Shown: positions 46,418 to 57,600 of the stretch, in pieces | Layout of the letters: every line of letters begins with the position of its first letter | Numbering within the stretch: the first letter of the stretch is position 1 | Assembly (NCBI GenBank): GCA_030533445.1 | Contig: CM060080.1 | Span: 18,243,377 to 18,307,376, forward strand | Reading direction: 5' to 3' | Length of the DNA stretch: 64,000 nucleotides | Source: Cyprinodon diabolis | Lineage: Eukaryota > Chordata > Actinopteri > Cyprinodontiformes > Cyprinodontidae | Notes under the pieces: model-generated | The model's database searches: none | Told to the model about the DNA's origin: nothing | What the model saw: only the letters and a program-made list of their open reading frames with translations | Made by a program: the position numbers and the translations under genes

Positions 46418-47410
46418 CACTATATTGCCAAAAGTATTTGCTCACCCATCCAAATTATTGGAATCAGGTGTTCCAATCACTTCCATGGCCACAGGTGTAT
46501 AAATTCAAGCACCTAGGCATGCAGACTGTTTTTACAAACATTTGTGAAAGAATGGGTCGCTCTCAGGAGCTCAGTGAATTCCAGCGTGGAACTGTGATAG
46601 GATGCCACCTGTGCAACAAATCCAGTCGTGAAATTTCCTCGCTCCTAAATATTCCACAGTCAACTGTCATCTGTATTATAAGAAAATATAAGATGCGGTG
46701 GTGTAAAGCACGCCGCCACTGGACTCTAGAGCAGTGGAGACGCGTTCTCTGGAGTGACGAATCGCGCTTCTCCATCTGGCAATCTGATGGACGGGTCTGG
46801 GTTTGGCGGTTGCCAGGAGAACGGTACTTGTCTGACTGCATTGTGCCAAGTGTAAAGTTTGGTGGAGGGGGGATTATGGTGTGGGGTTGTTTTTCAGGAG
46901 CTGGGCTTGGCCCCTTAGTTCCAGTGAAAGGAACTCTGAATGCTTCAGCATACCAAGACATTTTGGACAATTCCATGCTCCCAACTTTGTGGGAACAGTT
47001 TGGAGCTGGCCCCTTCCTCTTCCAACATGACTGTGCACCAGTGCACAAAGCAAGGTCCATAAAGACATGGATGACAGAGTCTGGTGTGGATGAACTTGAC
47101 TGGCCTGCACAGAGTCCTGACCTCAACCCGATAGAACACCTTTGGGATGAATTAGAGCGGAGACTGAGAGCCAGGCCTTCTCGTCCAACATCAGTGTGCG
47201 ACCTCACAAATGCGCTTCTGGAAGAATGGTCAAAAATTCCCATAAACACACTCCTAAACCTTGTGGACAGCCTTCCCAGAAGAGTTGAAGCTGTTCTAGC
47301 TGCAAAGGGTGGACCGACGTCATATTGAACCCTATGGATTAGGAACGGGATGTCACTTAAGCTCATATGTGAGTCAAGGCAGGTGAGCAAATACTTTTGG
47401 CAATATAGTG
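46418..47410 (+). mobile_element. Internally deleted Tc1 transposon
   Basis: A 993-bp element with inverted ends CACTATATTGCCAAAAGTAT / ATACTTTTGGCAATATAGTG and TA at both flanks (46416-46417 and 47411-47412). It is about 600 bp shorter than the complete Tc1 at 40852. Same family as the relic at 27684/30060. Confidence 0.93.
46552..47328 (+). CDS. Tc1 transposase with in-frame internal deletion
   Basis: 258 residues from [13 protein letters not shown], versus about 340 for a full-length family member. The first helix-turn-helix ([18 protein letters not shown]) is present. The sequence then jumps from IIRKYK directly to [15 protein letters not shown], so the second helix-turn-helix and linker are missing. 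The catalytic contexts [18 protein letters not shown] and [13 protein letters not shown] all remain, and the frame is open to the stop. It probably cannot bind its ends properly. The antisense frame over the same DNA is a shadow. Confidence 0.85.
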   Translation: MGRSQELSEFQRGTVIGCHLCNKSSREISSLLNIPQSTVICIIRKYKMRWCKARRHWTLEQWRRVLWSDESRFSIWQSDGRVWVWRLPGERYLSDCIVPSVKFGGGGIMVWGCFSGAGLGPLVPVKGTLNASAYQDILDNSMLPTLWEQFGAGPFLFQHDCAPVHKARSIKTWMTESGVDELDWPAQSPDLNPIEHLWDELERRLRARPSRPTSVCDLTNALLEEWSKIPINTLLNLVDSLPRRVEAVLAAKGGPTSY

Positions 47411-47419
47411 TATATACAT

Positions 47420-48010
47420 ATATATACATGATATACATATATACATATATATACATAATCCGTCATGAAGGATTTTCGTTATTGGTTTAAAATATAGTTC
47501 CGCCTCCTTAACAAAATGAAGAAATCTTGTCCTTTTATAAATATTACATTTCTAAAAGGAAAAAAAAATCTGCCATTTGGGGGAATTTGGAAAAACTAAG
47601 TATAACAGTTTCCAACTAGAATGAACATACCTCAAATACGGTCAGAAGAAAAGCTGTCTTCTACATTTTGCGTCTGAAAGCGCAGTACAAACAAAGATAT
47701 CAGTTTCTGGAAGATCACTAGAAAAAAAATAAATAAATAAATAACACAAGTTTTGGTGCGCACATATTAGATAGTGCTTGGTAATAGGTGGTATTTTTGT
47801 CGCTTAGACACATGCGTACAAGAAGCTGCTCTATAGTAATTATTACTCGAAACGAATTCTAGGTTGACAGTTTCTATGCAAGACTGTCAGAACCTTTCAC
47901 CGGGAACTTAACCAGTCCAGGAAGCATCCGCAGGAGGAGTCTAGCCGACATTTGTTGTTGTCGCCCTCCGTCTAGCGGCAAACAGAGGAGTGGAGTCGCT
48001 TCTCCGGCGG
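47420..48010. other. Upstream region of adprs
   Basis: No gene. AT-rich until about 47.86 kb, then GC-richer DNA leading into the adprs start. No TATA box is evident. Confidence 0.5.
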
Positions 48011-48014
48011 ATGA

Positions 48015-51000
48015 ATGGCAATGACGGCGGTGAGAGCGGCGGCCTCGGCAGCGGGAGGCCCGGCCTCTTTGTCCCGCTTCAGAGGGGCTCTGGTGGCGGC
48101 TGTGCTCGGAGACTGCGTCGGTGGAGAGTTTGAAGGAGCGGAGGAGGTTCCGATGGAGAGCGTGCTGCAGCATCTCAGCGGCCTGGAAGATGAAACCAAA
48201 GGGAACTGTAGGCTTTTCATCCATTTAAATATAATTTGCATCTAGATGCATTGAATATCAGCCTTCTGTCACAATGTGTTCCCATTTGGGTTGAGATGCA
48301 ACCAAATTTGCAGTGGGGATTTCTACTTCTACTACTATTGAATTGTTTCCTGCAATCACTGCTTTTTATGTGTTTCACTCATTTAAAATGAAATCCTGAT
48401 TCAGAATCAGAATCCCCATTTGATCATTTCAGGTGAATCTGTTCCTACGTTTAGGATCATGGAAACTACTTTTGCCTTTAACAGGAGTAGATTGAAAAAC
48501 CGGATTTTAAATTTTCTTCTTTTCTAAATATGGAACCAGTCTGAGTTATTTCATTATTTAAATGTATGTTGCTTTTTAAATATATTACCACAGTGCTTTA
48601 TGAAAGTATTCAGTCTGATTTAAGATATGGTTAAATTTTATGGTATTAAAACTGCAAACCCTAATATATTTAATTTTTTTATTGACCCATGCAAAGTTTA
48701 AGATAATTGGAATTTAAGATCTGTAATAAACTATCACTGCAGGATAGTTGTGGAAGGAAACATGTTGGAGGCTGCAATACTCCTGGGTTTACTTTCCAGC
48801 AGAATAACAATCCTAAAAATTCAACCACAGCTATTATGGGTGGAAATAATTATCGTTTTGTATCGATGCAACAGTCGACGATCCAATGCAAGACTATCGA
48901 TACGTTCTTTTTTTTTTCTCCGGCTTATTTTTACCCATTTTCCTGGACGTAATTCTGACTCCTGTAGAGCTAAACCTATTTTACCCTCCTACCTCGCTTC
49001 CTTTAGCTGCTAATTTCTGCTCGCACACACTCACTCACGTAAACGGGAGGCAAGAGAGACGTGGTGGAGGAAAAAGAAGATGATGTATTCTTGATCGTTG
49101 GGTCAGGAAATTGATACTGAATCGAATCGCCATGATGGGTTGGATTTACACCCCTAACAGCTACAGTGGGGAAGTATAGATCAAATTTTAGAATCTATGG
49201 AAAGAAAAAGTATTTATATCCACCACTTCTTTCCATCCAGTTTGACTGTAATTTTTGTACAAAGAGGAGTTTTCTACTCTCTTAACTTGCATCTGGTTTT
49301 ATAATTTGTTCACTCAGTAGGGAAGCAATAATATGCAAACACTTATTTGTAAAAAAATTATGTTATTTCCTCCACTCAGTCACAATTCACACTACTTTGT
49401 TTAATAGTATCAAATACATTATAGTTGTAGTAGTGTGAAAAAGTTCAAGGAGAATGGGCACCTTTGCCGGTTCCTGCATGCTATCTAGCTTTTTGTTGAT
49501 TTGTCAAGAGGAGATTTTTAAACTTGTAAAATAAGGTAACACCATTTTTTTATATATATATATATATGTGTATTATTGAAATTTTGCACGTTGAATAAAA
49601 GTGGCCTGAAATTAGGGCCTTGAGGAACCCCAGATAGGATTTTTATTTATTTTTCAGGTGTATTACTGCAAAATTACACAAAGTAGTTGCAGTTTGTCCT
49701 GTACTGATCTAGAGTAGAGGGAGGCAAGTTAGTTGGAGTTCATAAGTATCCAGATGAGTAAAATGTTTAATCTGTATTTGGAAGGCATCCTTGAATACAG
49801 CGACGACACGGCGATGACGCGTTGTGTGGTCCAGTCTCTTCTGAACCGGTCGGGGTTTGATGAGCAGGACTTGGCCCGCAGGTAAAATGACATCATCTCC
49901 AACTTGACTGGTGATTTCAAGGCTTTATCAGGATTTATAAATATTTATATTTATATCAAGGCTTATATCAGAATACCCATCTTTAATCCCTGTAGGTTTG
50001 CGAAGGAGTACAGCGCCTCGCCGGGCCGTGGTTACGGTTCTGGAGTGATCCAAGTGTTGAAGAAGCTTGCCTCCCCTCAGCTCGCCGACGTGTTCCAACC
50101 AGCGAGGGATCAGTTCAATGGTCGGGGCTCATTTGGAAACGGCGGGGCGATGAGAGCCGTCCCCTTCGCCTTGGCTTTTCCTGACTTGGTTGAAGTTAAA
50201 CGGGTGAGTGGTGACCTCACGATGTGAAAAACAAAGACCCACATCATCACCCAAATGTTTATCTTTTTGTTCCCTCTCAGTTTGCTCGTCTGGGTGCCAT
50301 GCTCACACACTCCTGCTCTCTGGGTTACAATGGAGCTGTCCTGCAAGCGCTGGCCGTTCATCTCTCACTGCAGGGAGCGCTAAATGTACCTCGGCAGTTC
50401 ATAAGCAAGCTGATCTCTGAGATGGAAGAAGTGGAGGGTGAGGAGGAGGCACTTCGTGATGCCCGAATGTGAGTTGTGGATGAATTAAACTTTTAATGGT
50501 TACTGCAGAACAAACCAATCACAGCTGGTTTTAGACGTCCGATTAAAAAGAGAATGGTAGTTTATTTTCAGTAGTTTTCTGATTTTTATTTGTTTTGTTT
50601 TTTGCAGACTAAAAGAAGCAGAAAAGCCATTCTGTGAGCGTCTCCACAAAGTCAGAGACCTGATGGACAGAAGTAAAGTCAGTATAGAGGAAGTCATCTC
50701 TGAACTCGGTCAGTAAAGCTCACAAGTTTTCATTTACATCTGGGGGGCCTGGTAGAAATGAATCAATTAATAAACCATTCTGAGAGTCTTTTAACATATT
50801 GATAGAACTGTGGAATTCTATGTCATAGTAAAACAAACAGTAAAAATCAACATAATTACACTTTAACAGTGGTAGTTTTTTTTCAAAGTAGATTGTAGTT
50901 TACGTAAGCTCCTTAGTTAAAAGGTCGATGTTCTGCAACAATAAAAATGAAATTTCTTTTATTATTTTTTTTAAGCAATTGAAAGAAATATCAGAGGTTC

Positions 51001-51766
51001 ATGATTGAGCCCTGCAATGAGAATGGAATCCGGTGCGACCCAGCCAAGCTCAGTGCAGATAAGAGGGGCCAGTTTAACATTGACAGCTGATCCCAATTTG
51101 GTACCAGTGATGATAGGAAAACTGAGACCAGAGTCTCCCAGCAATGTTTTTCTTCACCTGTGAAGTCCCACTTTTATTGAGTTATTTTTTATTGTTATAT
51201 TCTGACCCTTTGTTTATTTAGCAATTTCAAATTTAGACCTTTGTTCTCAAAATTTTCTCTACGGTTTCATTCGTTTTGCCGATATATTTTTCAAAGATTT
51301 TTCTTATTTATCGTTGTTTACTGTTGGCCTCAGTTTTCATGAGAATTTGAGATTAAAAGTGGAAAGATTATTGTTCACCTGCAGTTAAAATATGCAGGAA
51401 ATTAGATCTATGGAATGTTACAGCGCAGTGCATCAATTAAAATGGAGGATGCAGGCAGGATCGGTTGTGAAAAATACCTGCAGGACTTAAGTTTATATTG
51501 CTGGTAATAAGAAAGGATATAAAGTGAATGTGATGATTATATAAGATAAAGAACTTTATTAAGGTACGGTGAGCAGTGTGGGGTTAAGGGTCTTGCTCAG
51601 GGAGCCAGGGTGGCAGTCTGTGGGAGTGGGGCTCAAACTCAAAACCTCAGGATTCCAAGCTCTATGCCCCCTAACCCCTAGGCTGCCACTCCCTATCCAA
51701 AATATGTATATGTTTTTGAGTTTTTACGGCACTATTGGTAGTGATTTTGAACTTTTTCTTTTCCCT

Positions 51767-51801
<35 letters not shown>

Positions 51802-52553
51802 GTTTCCTGTCTGGCAATCTGGCAATAAGAATACTTGTCTTGATGCCAAAAAGAGCCCAACAGATTTCAGTTTCACAAGTGGAGCAGTAGGGCTGTCGCC
51901 ACAGTGTTCCACTTGTTTCATGCATATAAATTGCTTTATTATAATTATGCAGAGAGTTTTACAGATTATATGGACACTGCAATGTAGGAAGAACAGAAGA
52001 GGAAAAACAGAAGAAGAGAAATAAAGAGAGAAAAGATGAAAGAAATAGGAGATAGAATGATAAATAGGAGATAATGATAAAACATTTTCAGTCTGCTTCA
52101 TCAACTGCAACGAGATGTAAAAAGAACAGCACAACCAAAAGACATGGTACGAGAGTTTTCCCTGTTTTACTTCCAGGGAATGGCATTGCAGCGCTACACT
52201 CTGTCCCCACTGCTATCTTCTGTGTCCTTCACTGCCTTCAGCCAAGGGACTACCTTCCAGAGAAATATGGCGGCCTGGAGAGGACAATAGCATACAGTTT
52301 GGCCCTGGGAGGTGACACAGACACCATAGCATGCATGGCCGGGGCCATCGCCGGGGCCCACTATGGCATCGAGGCCGTTCCTCAGTCGTGGATGAGGTGC
52401 TGTGAAGGAGCGGAGGACGCTGACGTGAATGCAGAACGGCTTCACTCCCTTTATCACCAGACAACACAAGGGGACAGAGGTGAGACACAGAGAGAGAGCG
52501 GTGAGGACAATTTGGAGTCAAACAGATCAAAGAAGAAAAGCAGAGAGGACTGA
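48015..52553 (+). CDS. adprs: ADP-ribosylserine hydrolase (ARH3)
   Basis: Removes ADP-ribose from serine and degrades poly(ADP-ribose) in nucleus and mitochondria. Exons: 48015-48207, 49785-49881, 49996-50203, 50281-50468, 50608-50708 and 52177-52553. All have GT-AG borders and join in phase to 387 residues (human 363). Start MAMTAV is chosen because the overlapping upstream ATG (48011) is out of frame. Metal and substrate residues are visible: E40 in FEGAEE, S70-D71-D72-T73 in EYSDDTAM (Ser where human has Thr), and D309, D311 and T312 in LGGDTDTIA. FNGRGSFGNGGAMR and THSCSLGYNGA are family landmarks. The protein carries a lysine/glutamate-rich tail of about 25 residues not found in human ARH3. 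ATTAAA at 52762 may be the poly(A) signal. The human gene shares 1p34.3 with ZMYM4, so the pairing here fits old synteny. Confidence 0.95.
48208..49784. other. First intron of adprs
   Basis: AT-rich intron. I see a short (TA)n tract near 49550 and no gene or clear element. Confidence 0.5.
50709..52176. other. Fifth intron of adprs
   Basis: Contains a truncated antisense SINE (51560-51700) and a long T tract near 51770-51799. No gene. Confidence 0.55.
51560..51700 (-). mobile_element. Truncated tRNA-derived SINE, antisense
   Basis: On the minus strand it reads GTGGCAGCCTAGGGGTTAGG, TTTTGAGTTTGAGCCCC (B box) and AGACCCTTAACCCCACACTG, the same order as the SINE at 10781. It ends near the LINE-like CTCACCG. 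Confidence 0.7.
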
Positions 52554-52559
52554 TGTCAG

Positions 52560-54540
52560 AAAAGACAACTTCATTGTGTTTTGATCCAGCCAGTGTTAAG
52601 AACTGTTAAGTTGGTGTAGAAAAGTGCTTGTTCTTAAACCTTTCACTTGTTTTTTTTATTTTCAAGTGACTAAGCACAAATGCAAATCAAGGTTGCATAT
52701 AAGCTGGAAAAGGGTTATTGTAAACTCATTTGTCCTGATCTGTTCTCTTTATTAATTGGTTATTAAACATTTTCAAATTCCACAGCTTCATCAGTGTTTG
52801 ATTCGAGCGAGCTGGAAACTTTTTTCTTTTCTTTTTTTAAAGAAGAATCTTTGAGAGTTCTGACTGAAAATCAGCACGACTGAATCCATCAGTTAAAATA
52901 CTTTTATCATCCCTGTGAGAAAACCCATAGATGCAGCCGAAACTGCACCTAAACTGGGTTGTTTTAAAGCCAATCCTTATAAATAAACATAGTTCTTCAA
53001 AAATCATTCAGGATTTTGGGGGCAACTTTTGGAATAAGCTGTGACATAACTAGACTCCGTGTTTTAGGATTTAAATGTATTAATTAGTTACACATCTAGA
53101 CATAATGGGTTAACAGAGGGGGATACACTGTGTATTTGTAGGCCTATACATATTAGAACAGTGTAAAGTACCTGTAGTGACAATATTTACTGTTATCTGT
53201 ACTTCCAAATGTCACATAAGGCTCAGCAGATGGAGAGTACACTGGTGTATGAAAAATAAAACAGTGGGAAGAGCAGTAAGAAAATTGCTCTAGTGATGCT
53301 TAATAATGCTTTTACACAAAAGTAATACGTGTGGTATACTGAAACTAATATTTTTTTTTCTTTGTCATAAAGTTACTTAAATATAACTTGTTATTAAACA
53401 AGTTTTTTCTCAGCATAAGACAGAAGAACCTACTGAAGAGTTAAAGACATTTGGAGAAACTAGCTGAAAACATCTGTTGCAACTGTAGACATGAAATAAG
53501 AAGCAAAATGTTTTTGAATATTTCTATTAAGCATGATGAAAAGGTATGAAATATCAAAGTAAGCACTGGTAAAAAGAAGAACAGTTCAAGTTTTTACTGT
53601 TAATCATGTCCCAGAAAATGGAGCGCCAACGATTGATGGGCTTTTTCACTTTTTTGTACTTAAATGCACACTGTGTGGCGCTTGACCTGTAACTGGCCGT
53701 ATTTTGCTTCCACTAAATATCGAGAATCATAACAAAGATATATGACTGCATAATAGGAGCAAATACCAACTAGCAAATACTAGCTGGTATTTGAAGAGGG
53801 GAGCCCCACCCTTAGCATTGATAGTGTCAAGCAATGTAAACCGGCCTGAGGAGTCATTTAGAATAACTCCTATGCATCAACTATTTAGGTCACAAGTCTG
53901 CGGTGTACCTTTAAATAGAAATATTACACAATTTTCCTTTAATGCTATATGTTCCTTCAACTAATACCTTTCCTGATCGATTAGCTTGATTTTATTTTTG
54001 TATGGGGTTTTCAAAACCAACACAACTGTGATGAAGACTGAAGTATACTGCAAAGACTCGATAAAAACATATGTGTCCAGAAAACCAATTAGTGATTAAC
54101 AATCACCGTCTGAAAATGGACAGAGAACTTTAACTTTTTTACTAAAATACTGAGAGAAGCCATCTTATAAATTCATTGTAAAGTTAACAACATGATGTGT
54201 GACAGTATGCATCCTCTTCAGAAGATTTTTAAACAACAGTGTCTTCATTGAGAGGCATCTATGATCTGGTGCAAGACAGACCACTACAGAAGATCCTTCC
54301 AGCTTACAACACCTATTAAATCTGATTGAAAAACTAGAAACTTACTGTAAAGGTAACTGCAACATTTCATTTCCCAATGGGATTAATCAAGTATTATTCA
54401 CTTTTATTGAAGTTTATTAAATTAATTATTTATTTTTTGAAACTGAGCAGCTGCTGAGATTTCAAACAATTAATTCTAGCACGTCTATATGTGCGGTAAA
54501 AGAATACATCTGATTTTCAGAGATTTAAAATTTTTCTACT
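52560..54540. other. Spacer between adprs and the transporter locus
   Basis: No supportable gene and no clear element; AT-rich. Confidence 0.55.
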
Positions 54541-54546
54541 GGAAAT

Positions 54547-54552
54547 TTTATT
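54547..54552 (-). terminator. Poly(A) signal of the SLC7A9-like gene
   Basis: AATAAA on the minus strand about 100 nt past the transporter stop codon at 54652. Confidence 0.6.
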
Positions 54553-54651
54553 TAGAATACAATATATTTTGTACATACGTAATTAAATAAATGCAATAGG
54601 ATAAATAACATCATAATTGGCTTCTTTAATGGATTCATTCAGCGGCTTAAA

Positions 54652-57600
54652 TCACAGGTTTTTTTCTGCTGGAGCGACCTCCAAAAACAGCTGCAGGAAT
54701 GTTGTCACCTTCTTAAAAACTCCAGGGCAAAGCTTGAAATGTATAAACGGTACATAGATTATTGCACCGCTTAGAATAAATAAAGCCACATAAAGGTATT
54801 CAATCTGAGGTTGATCTATGATGGGGGCCAGAACTAGGAAAATTGCCACCAGCAGGACTAGTATAGGGAGCACAATGGGAACCTGTGAAGAAAGGAAGAG
54901 AGAGGTATTGTATCAAACTGTTTTGAATTATTAGAAATGTGAGATTAACTGGATGTGACACTAACGCTGTATGGTCTGGGGAGCTCTGGTTTCTTTATTT
55001 TGAGATAAATCAGTCCAGACAGCGTGACACCATAGAAAAACCAGGCTGTGAAACTGAAAAGACCAAGAGGGGCTGTTTTAGATACAATAAAAGCAGTTTT
55101 TATTTGATCAAACAAAAAAGGAGGTCAAGTTCACCTAAAGTAGTTGACGATACTCTGAAAGTCTCCGGGGATCAGCACAACCAAGGAGATAATAGTTGTG
55201 AAGATGAGAGCCGGAGAGGGAGTCAGCCGGTGGACGTGAGCCATGGAGAGAATATCTGGCTGTACAGCAAACAGGAATCCATATAAATATGGGCGACCAG
55301 CTGTATTTTTAAACAGCTTTATTTGTTTTGATAAAACAGAAAAGAAAAGCTTACCATGTGGCCCTCCCTGGCAGCCACGAAGCACACTCGGCCCCCACTG
55401 AAGAATGTCCCGTTTAAGGAACCAAAGGCAGACAGGGCTGCAGCCAGCGACATGATCCAACCCCAACTTCCCAACACCTTATTCCTGATGGATAAATCTC
55501 CCTGATTAAACTGGAATTTCTTTCAGATTCAAAAACTCTAAAACGAAGCTGCCCTTACCCCCAGGTGACGGCTACAGCTGTGGAGGACATGAGCTCTCTA
55601 GGCGTCATCACCGTCAGATAGCTAACATTCACCAGCAGATACATGCCAGTGACCAGAGAGATGGCTATCACCAGCGCTCTGGGCAGATTTACCTGTAAAG
55701 GGATGAAACAAAAGATTAGTTTTCTTAAGCAGACATTTCCTTTGAAATAACACTTCAAACTTGGGAATTCAAACCATTTGACAATACACAAGTTCTCGTA
55801 ATCTTAATCTTTCTGAGAGGGTCTTGCAACAGTTCCTTAAAAAAACAGATATGCTCCACAAGCTTTTAAGGTTAGTGTAACTAACATTTTATCAAGAAAA
55901 TCTTCACCTTCAATCCAAATGTGCTCATGAATTACAGACCTCTGATGTTTCTTAACTATCCCCACTCCATAATAAAATAGATTTGGATCAAATATGTGAG
56001 CATCTAACTTAAAAAAAATCTTGAACATTTCAATCAGGTTTTAAAGCTCTTCGTGGTGAACTGATGAAATGGCACTAATGCAATTCTCAAAGCCTTGTGT
56101 CCAGCTCTGGGGCCAGAAAATGATAGGTGCTAAAACCAGTTCAGGGTCACAAATGCCACTCTACAAACAGGAAAATGAAAGAGTATAAATCACTGATGAT
56201 AGACCTGATTTTTATTAAGCCCTTGATAATAAATCTGCACCTTTACATTTATGCTCTCTACATTAATCATTTATGGCATTGCATAATATACACATTAAAT
56301 GGGATTGGCAGTTCTTCTTTATCTCTTATTGCATAGAAGACTCATAGATGACTGCAGGGACACATAACTTTCCTTTCTCCGCATAACACAAAAAAATTAG
56401 CTCTCAAAAGAGCATGAATTCTGGATTTGATGTATTCAATGTAAGTAAACTGATACAAATAATGAATTACTTTATTTCTGTTGTCAATTTAGGGTTAATA
56501 TACCGACAAATTAAATGCTAAATTATTTAGGACATTCCACTTGAGAAAATCACTACTACTGCCCTCTGGATTAGAGAAGGTCTGCATGTTCCCAAGGTAG
56601 TGAATTAGAATAGAATTAAATAGAATAGAATAGAAAATCCCTTTATTGTCTCAGAAAGACGAAATTGTGGTGTTTTAGCAGCAAAAGGTCACAACAAAGG
56701 TGGTCACACAAATGTGGACCCTAAAAGTATATAAAAATAACAGAATAAGTGACAGAGTGAAGAAAAATAAACAAAATACTGCATTGTTAATTAACAATAT
56801 AACTACTGTGTATCTAGAGAATACATAATCAATAAACAGCTGTGGATATTTTTCCAGTAGTGTGGAAAAAAAGACAGCCAACACAAGAATGTCAACAACA
56901 GTGATAAAAACAGAAACTGTGCAAAAACTGGCATGAATGTAAAAAGTTGTTGAGGTTGTTGGGAAAAAGTGATGGTTATAGAGTCTTACAGCTGCTTGGA
57001 GGAAGGATCTTCTGAAGGAGCTCTCTAGTTCAGCAACAGCTTCATGCATGAGGTGGAATTACATTGACATGGAAACAACAACCACCTGGTAAGAGCGGCC
57101 TTACATCTTCTCTTGTCCTGTTATATCTTACTACTGTATTTGATAGTTAATTACCTGATAAACGCAGTGGGTTCAGGGGAGCAGCATTAGGCTGATGTTT
57201 ATCCTATTATATATTTTTACTAAATCTTCATCATTTACCACAGTTAGTTTTCGAGAACCACAGGACTCAGTGTTAACACTCACTATTGATTGGTGTAACT
57301 ATTAGACAGCACAGAACACGTCTACATACTTATGCTGATGATACCATGTTATATTTTTCAATTGAGGCTGTTAAAGCTACTGACTACAAAATATCTTAAA
57401 GACGGACCCTGTTGTCTTTCAGAATAACAATTTGCCAGGTCAGTTATAATCAGGATTTCGTCTCTACTGTAAAGAGCCTTGTTGTGACTCGATTGAAAGT
57501 TTCTAGATATTTTCAGAGTAGAGGGCTATGTAAAATTTAATAGATGCAATTGAATGTAACTTGAAAACAAAATTTTCCAATTGCATAAATAGTAAAGAAT

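Noticed and set aside
46563..47456. 297-codon open frame on the minus strand
   Set aside because: Exact antisense shadow of the Tc1 transposase, with no family motif of its own.
51569..52024. 151-codon open frame in adprs intron 5
   Set aside because: Spans a SINE fragment and a poly-T run encoding poly-Phe; no motif.
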